From contig CALFFN010000022.1 in NCBI GenBank assembly GCA_937958185.1, positions 62,001 through 126,000 of the forward strand: a stretch of 64,000 bases of DNA. Direction: 5' to 3'. This DNA is from an uncultured Neglectibacter sp. (GTDB lineage Bacteria > Bacillota > Clostridia > Oscillospirales > Acutalibacteraceae). The stretch's first letter is position 1; each line of letters starts with the position of its first letter. The position numbers and the translations under genes were made by a program. Positions 53,927 to 61,320 of the stretch are shown here, piece after piece. A model generated the notes under the pieces. That model was not told the origin of the DNA, ran no database searches, and worked only from the letters and a program-made list of their open reading frames with translations.

Positions 53927-54673
53927 TTAGTCTTCCACTACAATACAGTTGACCGTTCCACTATGGGCGGTACAGGCGTCGATGGCAATAATTCCTTTCC
54001 CATAGTAGGGGCTGAAATCAGCGTCCGCTCCAAATTCTGATCCCTTATTCTCAAATTTGCTGTGCCCATAACTGGCATGCCAGTGACCGCAAACGATGGT
54101 CTTTCTCTCTATCGTCACGGTTTGCGCCGCGTCCATGCCGTTATACCACCGCGCCCTTGCCCACTCTTCCGCACCTGCCGTTCTCCAATTCTCCATGAAG
54201 CTGTAGCCTTCTGCACTTTCGTTGCAGGGAATCCAGCCGTGAACAAAAATATAGTGATCTGTCTCGTAGTAATCCCTCATTGCGGGAATAATTCTGCTGT
54301 TGTAGGGCGTTTTTTCTGCTTCCGCGATCAGTTTCTCGCCAGACAACGCATCAATGTAATCCAGCTTGCTAAGCTGCAAAACGGTATCAAAAGTACCATT
54401 GTGCAGATGGTGACTGTACAACACCCCGTGGTCTGTGGTGATCAGCTTTCGGAAAAGGTCTTCATGATTTCCTCGAATCAGGATCACGCGATCTTGATCC
54501 ATGAGATCAAGAACAAATTGCTGAAGAGCGTCCGCCTCATACCCACGGTCAAACAGATCTCCCAAAATTACTAGCTTGTGCGGCTCCGAGTCCGTGAAAT
54601 ACCCTGCTTGTTCCAAGATGTTTTTGAACTGTGTAAAATACCCATGAATGTCGGACACTACATAATACTTCAT
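53927..54673 (-). CDS. Calcineurin-like metallophosphoesterase
   Basis: A 248-residue phosphoesterase starting MKYYVVSDIHGYFTQFKNIL after AGAGGAG. It has the five metallophosphatase blocks: DIHG, GDLFDRG (LVILGDLFDRGYEADALQ), GNHE (IRGNHEDLF), the later FVHG, and CGHWHASYGH. Related to PrpE/ApaH-like protein phosphatases and diadenosine tetraphosphatases. Its role on the element is unknown. It is the only large gene near the right end, opposite in direction to the Mob genes. Confidence 0.88.
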   Translation of the reverse strand: MKYYVVSDIHGYFTQFKNILEQAGYFTDSEPHKLVILGDLFDRGYEADALQQFVLDLMDQDRVILIRGNHEDLFRKLITTDHGVLYSHHLHNGTFDTVLQLSKLDYIDALSGEKLIAEAEKTPYNSRIIPAMRDYYETDHYIFVHGWIPCNESAEGYSFMENWRTAGAEEWARARWYNGMDAAQTVTIERKTIVCGHWHASYGHSKFENKGSEFGADADFSPYYGKGIIAIDACTAHSGTVNCIVVED

Positions 54674-54717
54674 GCTGATCTCCTCTGTCCAAATAAGAAA
54701 AATTGCAAGCGCAAGAC

Positions 54718-54746
54718 TTGACAACACTTGATTTGTCCTCTATAAT
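54718..54746 (+). promoter_or_regulatory. Consensus promoter of small RNA 1
   Basis: TTGACA, 17-nt spacer, TATAAT; a perfect sigma-A consensus at both boxes. Confidence 0.9.
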
Positions 54747-54752
54747 AAACAT

Positions 54753-54838
54753 ATAGGAAGTCTGCCGATAGACGGTTGACCCGGTTATGACTTACTTAAA
54801 AAAGCAGTTGCTAACCTTGGTCGGGGCGACTGTTTTTG
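54753..54838 (+). ncRNA. Candidate antitoxin small RNA 1
   Basis: Start inferred about 7 nt after the -10 box. Contains AGTCTGCCGATAGACGG, then a CAGTTGC/GCGACTG stem followed by TTTTT near 54838. About 86 nt. It has the same 23-nt 5' region as small RNA 2, including the GTCTGCCGATAGAC hairpin. The opposite strand holds only a short remnant (ending in codons for KNSRPDQG) and no complete toxin frame, so this copy may be an orphan or decayed unit. Confidence 0.65.
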
Positions 54839-54858
54839 TTTATTGCACGTATCAAGAC

Positions 54859-54887
54859 TTGACAGCACTTGATTTATCCTCTATAAT
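54859..54887 (+). promoter_or_regulatory. Consensus promoter of small RNA 2
   Basis: TTGACA, 17-nt spacer, TATAAT; paralogous to the promoter at 54718. Confidence 0.9.
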
Positions 54888-54893
54888 ATAAGC

Positions 54894-54988
54894 GTAAAGA
54901 AAGTCTGCCGATAGACGGTTGACTCAAGAAGGATGTTTAGTAAGTACTAAGCAGTCGCTACTTGGCAGAGTGGCGGCTGCTGCTTTTT
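54894..54988 (+). ncRNA. Candidate antitoxin small RNA 2
   Basis: About 95 nt. It shares the AGTCTGCCGATAGACGGTTGAC 5' part with small RNA 1. Its terminator stem (AGCAGTCGC / GCGGCTGCT, T-run at 54984) overlaps, on the opposite strand, the last ~31 nt of the toxin-like gene, so the two transcripts can pair along the 3' region. Confidence 0.7.
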
Positions 54989-55041
54989 ACCTGAATTGTC
55001 ACAGTCCAAATAAGGATGTGAAAAGTCAATGTAATCGGCAT
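54958..55041 (-). CDS. Candidate type I toxin peptide (27 residues)
   Basis: Very short frame starting MPITLTFHILIWTVTIQVK and ending KSSSRHSAK, preceded by a strong AAGGGGGTG RBS: a short hydrophobic segment with a basic polar tail, the architecture of type I toxins in Firmicutes (Fst/TxpA-type in plan; no family assigned by sequence). It has its own promoter (55120-55148) and is overlapped in antisense at its 3' end by small RNA 2. It lies next to the right end of the element, where it could enforce retention. Confidence 0.65.
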   Translation of the reverse strand: MPITLTFHILIWTVTIQVKSSSRHSAK

Positions 55042-55119
55042 TGCTTCACCCCCTTTCGGGTGGTGTAGCCAACCGCCTACCGTTATGGCAGACTTCCGCA
55101 CGGTTTCCCATGCATTCAT

Positions 55120-55148
55120 ATCATAACAGAAAATTCGACCGAATGCAA
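55120..55148 (-). promoter_or_regulatory. Promoter of the toxin-like gene
   Basis: On the minus strand TTGCAT, 17-nt spacer, TATGAT, placing the transcript start near 55112 and giving a leader of about 70 nt. The leader repeats AGTCTGCC and CGGTTG elements also found in the small RNAs. Confidence 0.75.
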
Positions 55149-55184
55149 TATTGAAACAGTATTTCTGGCAAACTGTGTTGCAAA

Positions 55185-55196
55185 CCCCCGCAACCA
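55185..55196 (+). other. attR: 12-bp core at the right end of the element
   Basis: CCCCCGCAACCA, identical to the tRNA-fMet 3' end. It is followed by a hairpin that probably was the original terminator of tRNA-fMet. Confidence 0.78.
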
Positions 55197-55200
55197 AAGA

Positions 55201-55236
55201 ATTCCAGCAAACTCCTTGTGGGTTGGCTGGAATTTT
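55201..55236 (+). terminator. Former tRNA-fMet terminator beyond attR
   Basis: ATTCCAGC / GCTGGAAT stem with a T-run (ATTTTTCG). Immediately follows attR; before integration it would have directly followed tRNA-fMet. Confidence 0.75.
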
Positions 55237-55539
55237 TCGTTTTCGAGCAGGTTTGAATCTGCGACTTTCCCATGTTTGAGACCGCCCGGGCTCATACCCG
55301 AAGGGACCTGCTCGCCGGTGGCGAGCGTCCAGGTCCGACCGAGCCGACAGGCGAGACCGTGGTTCAAATCCGTCTCATCTGTCGATTCGGGCTGTTCGCA
55401 CCAGAGCGCCACCGGCGCTTTGCACCTCTCCCGAGTCCGAGTCACTCTTACCACAAAAAGCAAGGGAAGGCTGCCCTTGCGTAGTCTCCCCTTACTTTTG
55501 GTTCTGCCATAAAAATGATATTTTCAGCGCGGGTCACGC

Positions 55540-55588
55540 AGCAAAAACATAGAAAACACCTGCGGTTCGCGAATTGCTCACCGCAGGT
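55540..55588 (-). terminator. Terminator of tRNA-Pro
   Basis: ACACCTGCGG...CCGCAGGTGT stem followed on the minus strand by T-rich sequence. Confidence 0.85.
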
Positions 55589-55589
55589 G

Positions 55590-55665
55590 TGGTCGAAGTG
55601 GCGAGACTCGAACTCGCGGCCTCCACGTCCCGAACGTGGCGCGCTACCAACTGCGCTACACCTCG
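55590..55665 (-). tRNA. tRNA-Pro (CGG)
   Basis: 76 nt with encoded CCA. Acceptor CGAGGTG / CACTTCG, anticodon stem CCACG / CGTGG with loop TTCGGGA giving CGG; T-arm GCGAGTTCGAGTCTCGC. Confidence 0.95.
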
Positions 55666-55706
55666 TAAAAAGCAGCCTCGGCTCAAATGTTATCGCCGAG
55701 GCTGCT
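55666..55706 (-). terminator. Hairpin with T-run between tRNA-Gln and tRNA-Pro
   Basis: Stem AGCAGCCTCGGC / GCCGAGGCTGCT followed by TTTTTA on the minus strand. It looks like a terminator inside the tRNA pair, so tRNA-Pro may be partly attenuated or driven by read-through. Confidence 0.75.
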
Positions 55707-55780
55707 TGGCAGCGGTACCAGGATTTGAACCCAGACGAACAGAGTCAGAGTCTGCTGTGCTACCATTACACAATACCGCT
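55707..55780 (-). tRNA. tRNA-Gln (CTG)
   Basis: 74 nt with encoded CCA. Acceptor AGCGGTA / TACCGCT, anticodon loop CTCTGAC giving CTG, T-arm CTGGGTTCAAATCCTGG. Confidence 0.94.
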
Positions 55781-55831
55781 ATAGCCCTTGTCCAAGTCCT
55801 CAAAAGCACGCTGACCCGAACAGCAATATAT

Positions 55832-55859
55832 ATTATACCCAAATTTTTACGCTTGTCAA
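55832..55859 (-). promoter_or_regulatory. Promoter of the tRNA-Gln/tRNA-Pro unit
   Basis: On the minus strand TTGACA, 16-nt spacer, TATAAT, about 50 nt before tRNA-Gln. Confidence 0.85.
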
Positions 55860-55979
55860 GGTAAAAATCAAAATTTTCCTTTTTTCTTCTTTCTGTGGTC
55901 TTGCATTGGGAAAAATGCGGGACTATAATGGAACACGGAAATTTAACATAATGGCATTTTGCCGTGGAAAGGATTTACG

Positions 55980-57221
55980 ATGAACGCTTCATTTCATGTG
56001 GAAAACCGCAGGGCGCTGCTGAACGCTTTGCCGGACAATTCAATGGCTGTGCTGTTCTCCGGGGAAGCGCCCCGGCAGTCCGCCGACGCTTATTACTCTT
56101 TCTTTTGCAGCCGGAACTTCCTCTATCTCACCGGCGTGGACTTTCACGGGCTGGTGCTGCTGCTTCAAAAGCGGAACGGCACGGTGCGGGAAACCATTTA
56201 TATTCTGCCCCATGACGTGATGAAAGAGCGCTGGACAGGGCGCCGCCCCACCATAGACGAGGTCAGGGCGCAGTCCGGGCTGGAAAATATCCGCATGGTG
56301 GAGAATTTTGAAGAGGATTTCCGCCGGGCCGCCACCTCCGGCGACTACGAGACCCTGTGGCTGGACCTGTTCCTGAACACCGCCGACGAATCCCTCACCC
56401 TGCCCCACCGCTTCGCAAAAGACGCTGCCGCAAAATATCCCGGCGTACAGGTAAAGGACGTTATGCCCCTCATGCGGCGCATTCGCACCATCAAAAAGCC
56501 CTGTGAGATCGAAGCGATGAAAAAGGCTGCCGTGATCACCGGCGAGGGCATTCGCGCCATGATGCAGGCGTCCAAGCCCGGCATGTACGAGTATGAATAC
56601 AAAGCGGAATTTGACTATGCTTTAGCAAAGCGGGGCGTGCTGACCCCGGCGTTCCACTCCATCATTTCCGCCGGGAAAAACAATTTTTGCATTCACTACG
56701 ACAGCTACATGGGGCAGGCGCAGGACGGTGACCTGATCCTGAACGATGTGGGCGCATGGTGGGACAACGAAGTGAACGACGTGTCCCGCGCCTGGCCCTG
56801 CAACGGGAAATTCACCAGGGAGCAGGCGGCGCTGTACCAGTGCGCCTACAACACCTCGGAGTATATGTTCTCCATCATCAAGCCCGGAATGCCCATGGCT
56901 TCCGTGGACCAGACCGCCCGGGAATTCTGCTGTGAGCAGCTGAAAAAGCTGGGGAAGCTCAGCTCCTATGATGAGATCGGGAAATATATGTGGCACGGCG
57001 GCGCCCACCATATCGGCTACGACGTTCACGACGAGGTGGATATGACCCGCCCGGTGTCCGCCGGCATGGTGTTCTGCGTGGACATCGGCATCTACGACGA
57101 AGACAGCGGCATCGGCTTCCGCCTGGAGGACAACTGCCACGTGACGGAAACCGGCTGTGAGAACCTGACCGGCGCAATCCCCCGTAAGCTGGAGGACGTG
57201 GAAGCAGCCATGAAAAAGTAA
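55980..57221 (+). CDS. pepP: Xaa-Pro aminopeptidase (M24B)
   Basis: Removes an N-terminal residue before Pro; cytoplasmic, dinuclear-metal enzyme. The ~413-residue protein has the N-terminal creatinase-like domain (FFCSRNFLYLTGVDFHGLVLLL) and the pita-bread domain with metal ligands in LNDVGAWWDNEVNDVSR, HHIGYDVHDEVD, GMVFCVDIGIYDE and FRLEDNCHVTETGCENLT. ATG 55980 is chosen because GGAAAGGA is at the right distance. Confidence 0.92.
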   Translation: MNASFHVENRRALLNALPDNSMAVLFSGEAPRQSADAYYSFFCSRNFLYLTGVDFHGLVLLLQKRNGTVRETIYILPHDVMKERWTGRRPTIDEVRAQSGLENIRMVENFEEDFRRAATSGDYETLWLDLFLNTADESLTLPHRFAKDAAAKYPGVQVKDVMPLMRRIRTIKKPCEIEAMKKAAVITGEGIRAMMQASKPGMYEYEYKAEFDYALAKRGVLTPAFHSIISAGKNNFCIHYDSYMGQAQDGDLILNDVGAWWDNEVNDVSRAWPCNGKFTREQAALYQCAYNTSEYMFSIIKPGMPMASVDQTAREFCCEQLKKLGKLSSYDEIGKYMWHGGAHHIGYDVHDEVDMTRPVSAGMVFCVDIGIYDEDSGIGFRLEDNCHVTETGCENLTGAIPRKLEDVEAAMKK

Positions 57222-57395
57222 GGATTCTCTCCCTCAGCCTTTTTCTACTTATCAGACAAGCGGCCGCCCGAATCAAACGGGTGGTCGTTTTATTATCTCA
57301 ATCACCTTTCCGGGCTGTTCCGAAAAAATGAAGATATTTTACAAGCCTCTCCGTTCCATATCTGCTATACTGAACGTAAAAGGGAGGGCAGCCCC

Positions 57396-58229
57396 ATGAA
57401 AAGAGAAGAGCGCACCGCGGTATATGACAGGGAACTGCACATAGAAGCCTATCGGCTGGAGGGGGTCACCCAGCCCTTTCCCAGCCATTTTCACGACTAC
57501 TATGTGATCGGGCTGGTAGAGCAGGGCGAACGGCTCCTTTCCTGCAACGGTGAAAACCTGTTTGTGAAAGCCGGAGATATTTTGCTGTTCTGCCCCGGCG
57601 ACAGCCATGCCTGTGTCCAAAGCGGCGGGGCGCTGGATTACCGGGGCGTAAATCTCCCCCAGGAAACTATGATGGCTTTAATGGAAGAGCTAACCGGGAA
57701 GCCGGAGCTGCCGGGATTTTCAAAGCACGTGGTGCTTGACGAGGAGATCGGGTGCTGTCTGCGCCGTCTGCACGGGCTTGTCATGGAACATTCCCCCGGC
57801 ATAGAAAAGGAGGAATGCCTGCTGTTTTTCCTCTCCCTGCTGTTGGAAAAGTACGGGCAGCCCTTTGAGCCCTTTCCCGGCGGATACCGGGAAGAAATAG
57901 ACGCCGCCTGTGCGTTTTTGGAAGAGCACCTTGCGGAACCGGTCAGTTTGGATCAGATCTGCGGCGCTGTAGGGCTGAGCAAATCCACCCTGCTGCGGGC
58001 TTTCGCAAAAGCAAAAGGCATGACTCCCTACAATTATCTGGTGAACCTTCGTATCGGCAGGGCAAAACACCTGTTGGAGCATGGCGCGACTCCTATGGAA
58101 GCGGCGCTGGATACGGGGTTCTGCGACCAGAGCCATTTTACAGGTGTGTTCCATCGGCTGTTAGGCTTGACCCCCGGTCTGTACCGGGAGATTTTTACAA
58201 AGGAGAAAGAAAATGGACCGGCAAAATGA
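57396..58229 (+). CDS. AraC-family transcriptional regulator
   Basis: 277 residues. The N-terminal cupin-like sensing domain (PFPSHFHDYYVIGLVEQGERLLSCNGENLFVKAGDILLFCPGDSHAC) and C-terminal two-HTH AraC domain (LEEHLAEPVSLDQICGAVGLSKSTLLRAFAKAKGMTPYNYLVNLRI, ALDTGFCDQSHFTGVFHRLLGLTPGLYR) are clear. It overlaps the following DUF2000 gene, a frequent pairing. The ligand is unknown. Confidence 0.93.
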   Translation: MKREERTAVYDRELHIEAYRLEGVTQPFPSHFHDYYVIGLVEQGERLLSCNGENLFVKAGDILLFCPGDSHACVQSGGALDYRGVNLPQETMMALMEELTGKPELPGFSKHVVLDEEIGCCLRRLHGLVMEHSPGIEKEECLLFFLSLLLEKYGQPFEPFPGGYREEIDAACAFLEEHLAEPVSLDQICGAVGLSKSTLLRAFAKAKGMTPYNYLVNLRIGRAKHLLEHGATPMEAALDTGFCDQSHFTGVFHRLLGLTPGLYREIFTKEKENGPAK

Positions 58230-58635
58230 AAAATGCGTTGTGATACTGGACGAAAAATTGCCCACAGGCATTCTTGCCAACACCGCGGCGATCCTTGGGA
58301 TCACTTTGGGCAGGCACCGCCCGGAGGTGGTGGGCGCTGACGTGGCAGACGGAAGCGGCGGCAAACATTTGGGCATTATCGAGTTTCCCGTGCCGGTCCT
58401 GAAAAGCACGGCGGAAGGTCTTCGGGAAATCCGAAAAAAGCTGTGCCAGCCGGAATTTCAAGGTCTGACCGTGGTGGATTTTTCCGACAAGGCGCAAAGC
58501 TGTAAGACATACGATGAGTTCCGGGAAAAAATGGCGCGGACAGAAGAACGGGACCTGCGCTACTTTGGTATTGCCATTTGCGGGGAAAAGAAGAAAATCA
58601 ACCGCCTGACAGGCAGTATGCCCCTATTGAGATAA
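58213..58635 (+). CDS. DUF2000-family protein
   Basis: 140 residues, MDRQNEKCVVILDEKLPTGILANTAAILGITLGRHRP, matching the DUF2000 family of small proteins that resemble peptidyl-tRNA hydrolase-like folds; reaction unknown. It overlaps the AraC gene by 17 nt, so translational coupling is likely, and it may act in the same response. Confidence 0.85.
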   Translation: MDRQNEKCVVILDEKLPTGILANTAAILGITLGRHRPEVVGADVADGSGGKHLGIIEFPVPVLKSTAEGLREIRKKLCQPEFQGLTVVDFSDKAQSCKTYDEFREKMARTEERDLRYFGIAICGEKKKINRLTGSMPLLR

Positions 58636-58636
58636 C

Positions 58637-58666
58637 AGGAGCCGGGTTCAAATGAATCCGGCTCCT
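58637..58666 (+). terminator. Hairpin after DUF2000 gene
   Basis: Stem AGGAGCCGG / CCGGCTCCT; only a short T-rich tail follows. Confidence 0.65.
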
Positions 58667-58701
58667 GCTTGAGCGTGTCGAAAAACATTTCGCCCCGCTC
58701 A

Positions 58702-58738
58702 AACATATTGAGGGAATCTTTGATTCCCTCAATATGTT
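58702..58738. repeat. Perfect 17-bp inverted repeat
   Basis: AACATATTGAGGGAATC / GATTCCCTCAATATGTT with a 3-nt loop, in the gap before hisF. It could be an operator, a terminator or a small element end. Confidence 0.7.
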
Positions 58739-58889
58739 GTGTATTGAAAAGCGAAAGAGAACCCCGACGGTTCTCTCTCACAACTCTCTTTCCCTCCGTA
58801 TTCGTTAATTGGAGGCTTTATCGACAGACTGTAGCAGGAGAAAGAAGCTCCCCCGATGGAAAGAACCCCCTCATTATGGGAGCCTGCTT

Positions 58890-59648
58890 CTACAACCGTA
58901 CGGGAATTCCCCGGGCAGCAAGATACTGCTTTGCTTCGGACACGGAGGTCTCCTTAAAATGGAACAGCGACGCCGCCAGCACGGCGTCCGCCTCGCCCCC
59001 GGTAAAGGCGTCATAAAAGTGTTCCAGCGTCCCCGCGCCGCCGGAGGCGATCACGGGAATGGACACCGCCTGAGAGACCGCACGGGTCAGCTCCAGGTCA
59101 TAGCCGATCTTCGTGCCGTCCCGGTCCATGCTGGTGAGCAGAATTTCGCCCGCGCCCAGGCGCTGCACCTCTTTTGCCCACTCCACAGCGTCCCTGCCGG
59201 TGTCTACCCTGCCGCCGTTCAGATAGAGGGTCCAGCCGCCGGAGGGGCGGCGCTTCGCATCCATGGCGACCACCACGCACTGGCTGCCAAATTTCTCCGC
59301 CGCTTCCCGAATAAGCTCAGGATTTTTCAGCGCCGCCGAATTGACGGATACCTTATCCGCCCCGGCACGGAGAATGGCGGTGAAATCCTCCACCCGGCGA
59401 ATGCCCCCGCCCACGGTAAAGGGGATAAAAATACTCTCCGCCACCCGCCGTACAATGTCTGTCATGATATCCCTGTTGTCTGAGGAGGCTGTGATGTCCA
59501 GCAGCACCAGCTCGTCCGCGCCCTGACGGTCATATTCCACGGCTGCCTCCACCGGGTCCCCCGCGTCCCGCAGCGCCACAAAATTTTCCCCTTTTACCAC
59601 TCTTCCGTTTTTCAAATCCAGGCAGGGGATCATGCGTTTCGCGTACAT
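58890..59648 (-). CDS. hisF: Imidazole glycerol phosphate synthase, cyclase subunit
   Basis: Forms the imidazole ring of histidine and releases AICAR, using ammonia from HisH. The ~252-residue TIM barrel starts MYAKRMIPCLDLKNGRVVKGENF and has DELVLLDITASSDNRDIM, FTVGGGIRRVEDF, SVNSAALKNPELI, LTSMDRDGTKIGYDLELT and VIASGGAGTLEHFYDAF. ATG 59648 follows GGAGGGG and lies directly after the hisH stop. AICAR produced here feeds the purine branch (AICAR transformylase at 16.8 kb). Confidence 0.96.
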   Translation of the reverse strand: MYAKRMIPCLDLKNGRVVKGENFVALRDAGDPVEAAVEYDRQGADELVLLDITASSDNRDIMTDIVRRVAESIFIPFTVGGGIRRVEDFTAILRAGADKVSVNSAALKNPELIREAAEKFGSQCVVVAMDAKRRPSGGWTLYLNGGRVDTGRDAVEWAKEVQRLGAGEILLTSMDRDGTKIGYDLELTRAVSQAVSIPVIASGGAGTLEHFYDAFTGGEADAVLAASLFHFKETSVSEAKQYLAARGIPVRL

Positions 59649-59649
59649 A

Positions 59650-60267
59650 TTATCGCCCCTCCCCGCACAGTCCGGCAAAATTTTTCAAAAGGGAAAGCCC
59701 CGCCTGCCCGCTCTTTTCCGGGTGGAACTGGCACGCCAGCACATTGCCCTTCTGTACGGCGGCATGGATCGTCGTCCCGTATTCCGCGGTGGCGGTCACG
59801 ATTTCCTCCGCCGCCTGCAGGTAGTAGGAATGCACAAAATAGACGTAGGTATCATCGGGAACGCCTGCAAACAACCGGCTGTCCCCGCGAAGCTTCAGGG
59901 AGTTCCACCCCATATGGGGCACCTTCAAGCCCGGAACCTGGGGCAAATGGAGGATTTTCCCCTTCAGGAGACCCAGCCCGGAAACACCGGGAGATTCCTC
60001 GCTGCTTTCAAACAGGATCTGCAGCCCCAGGCAAATGCCGAAAAAAGGCTTGCCGGAGGCAATGAACTCTTGAATCGGCTGCTCCAGCCCCCGTGCTCTC
60101 AGGTTTTTCATGGCGTCGCCGAAAGCGCCCACGCCGGGCAGGACCGCTCCATTCGCCGCCTCTAGCCGCTCCGGCTCGGCAGTGATCTCACATTGGCACC
60201 CGATGTGGCGCAGAGCCTTTTCCACACTGAGCAGATTGCCCGCCCCATAGTCTATTATGGCTATCAT
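59650..60267 (-). CDS. hisH: Imidazole glycerol phosphate synthase, glutamine amidotransferase subunit
   Basis: Supplies ammonia to HisF. The ~205-residue class I glutaminase starts MIAIIDYGAGNLLSVEKALRHIG, has the nucleophile elbow GKPFFGICLGLQILFESSE (Cys in GICLG), VPHMGWNSLKL, and the catalytic His-x-Glu in CQFHPEKSG. Start 60267 follows CGAGGTAAAG. No other his gene is in the window, which is unusual since hisHAF normally travel together. Confidence 0.96.
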   Translation of the reverse strand: MIAIIDYGAGNLLSVEKALRHIGCQCEITAEPERLEAANGAVLPGVGAFGDAMKNLRARGLEQPIQEFIASGKPFFGICLGLQILFESSEESPGVSGLGLLKGKILHLPQVPGLKVPHMGWNSLKLRGDSRLFAGVPDDTYVYFVHSYYLQAAEEIVTATAEYGTTIHAAVQKGNVLACQFHPEKSGQAGLSLLKNFAGLCGEGR

Positions 60268-60385
60268 ACGCTTTACCTCGCTATCATAATAAAGCAATCA
60301 TATCATAAAAAACCTGCCAGTGCAAGAATTTTTTCTTTTGCACAACAGGTTTTTTCAAATTCTTTGGAAAGTGTTATATCAGCGC

Positions 60386-60754
60386 TCAACTGTACATTTT
60401 ACGGACGGCCTCTGCCCGCATGGTGGCGACTGCTTTCTTTTCCTCGCTGCTTAAATCCCCAACACGCTCCGGGCGGTTCCGTACCAGCCGGGGGGAACGG
60501 CGTCCCGGTATCGCCTTTTCCCCCAAATAATCTTCGGGGTACAAAAAGATCTCTGCCGGAACGCCGAATATCCCGGCGATTTCCCGAATCATGCAAAGGT
60601 CCGGTGCGGTCTCCCCCAGCTCGTAATAGGAATAAGTGGAACGGCTCACGCCCAACGCGATAGCGCAGTCTTCCTGCCGATAGCCACATTCCATCCGCAA
60701 TTTTCGCAGCAGCCCTGAAAAATTTTCTCTGAACTTCAGTTCTTTGGCATTCAT
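60386..60754 (-). CDS. XRE-family HTH regulator
   Basis: About 122 residues with an HTH at the N-terminal half: FRENFSGLLRKLRMECGYRQEDCAIALGVSRSTYSYYELGETAPDL. The C-terminal half is short and basic, without a sensing domain. ATG 60754 follows GAGGAGGG. It is divergent from nothing obvious; the target is unknown. Confidence 0.85.
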   Translation of the reverse strand: MNAKELKFRENFSGLLRKLRMECGYRQEDCAIALGVSRSTYSYYELGETAPDLCMIREIAGIFGVPAEIFLYPEDYLGEKAIPGRRSPRLVRNRPERVGDLSSEEKKAVATMRAEAVRKMYS

Positions 60755-61183
60755 GGTAGCCCTCCTCGGCAAATACTTCAGTCAATTTGATTGGATTTTA
60801 TGCGTGAAGATAACTTACGCACTTTTCCTCTATGACAGAATAGCACAGGTTCTGCGTCTTTGCAAGGAAAAATTACAAATTCTATAATATTTTTTTAGAA
60901 AATGCATTAAAAGCTGCGCCATACACCCTCACTGCTCTGATCTCACCCGCTTTCATTTCTCACATAAATCAAATAGACCCGATCGGACAAACAGGGTTAC
61001 AGCTTTCCAGAAAATACGGCGCAAATTGAAGATGCGGTGCGGAAATTCTGTCCTGGAGGAATTTTTGCAAAAAAAGTTCCAATGAAAGGCTTGACTTTCT
61101 TCCGATGTCACGATATAATAATCAAGCGCTGAAAATTGTGCATACTGAGATTGTGCGAGATCGTGCGATTGCTCATTTCATTC
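60755..61183. other. Gene-free region before the tRNA-Thr cluster
   Basis: About 430 nt without a coding frame. The right end holds the promoter for the tRNA-Thr unit; the rest is AT-rich and featureless to me. Confidence 0.65.
61091..61119 (+). promoter_or_regulatory. Promoter of the tRNA-Thr/tRNA-Tyr unit
   Basis: TTGACT, 17-nt spacer, TATAAT, about 125 nt before tRNA-Thr. Confidence 0.8.
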
Positions 61184-61202
61184 GCTGGTGTAGCTCAGTT
61201 GT
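61184..61202 (+). pseudogene. Truncated 5' fragment of tRNA-Thr
   Basis: GCTGGTGTAGCTCAGTTG repeats the first 18 nt of tRNA-Thr 61 bp upstream of the intact gene, together with TGCTCATTT.ATTC in front of it. The D-arm copy breaks after position 18, so it is a partial duplication. Confidence 0.85.
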
Positions 61203-61244
61203 GTAGGTAGCTCTACCAACCTTCGCACACTGCTCATTTTATTC

Positions 61245-61320
61245 GCTGGTGTAGCTCAGTTGGTAGAGCAGCTGATTTGTAATCAGCAGGTCGGGGGTTC
61301 AAGTCCGTCCACCAGCTCCA
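61245..61320 (+). tRNA. tRNA-Thr (TGT)
   Basis: 76 nt with encoded CCA. Acceptor GCTGGTG / CACCAGC, anticodon stem CTGAT/ATCAG with loop TTTGTAA giving TGT. Confidence 0.96.

Larger units (their letters stand above)
54674..54957. other. Region with two paralogous small-RNA units
   Basis: About 280 nt without a long gene, but holding two near-copies of a promoter-plus-short-transcript unit (entered below). The second runs into the toxin-like small gene on the other strand. Confidence 0.7.
55197..55589. other. Chromosomal flank: hairpin-rich tRNA-derived sequence
   Basis: Gene-free, about 390 nt. Contains the probable former tRNA-fMet terminator, fragments resembling tRNA-fMet (inverted T-arm at 55247-55265, anticodon-arm-like copy at 55287-55303, forward T-arm at 55359-55376), and an inverted T-arm-like copy relating to tRNA-Pro (55432-55443). 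It ends with the terminator of the tRNA-Pro transcript. Confidence 0.65.
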
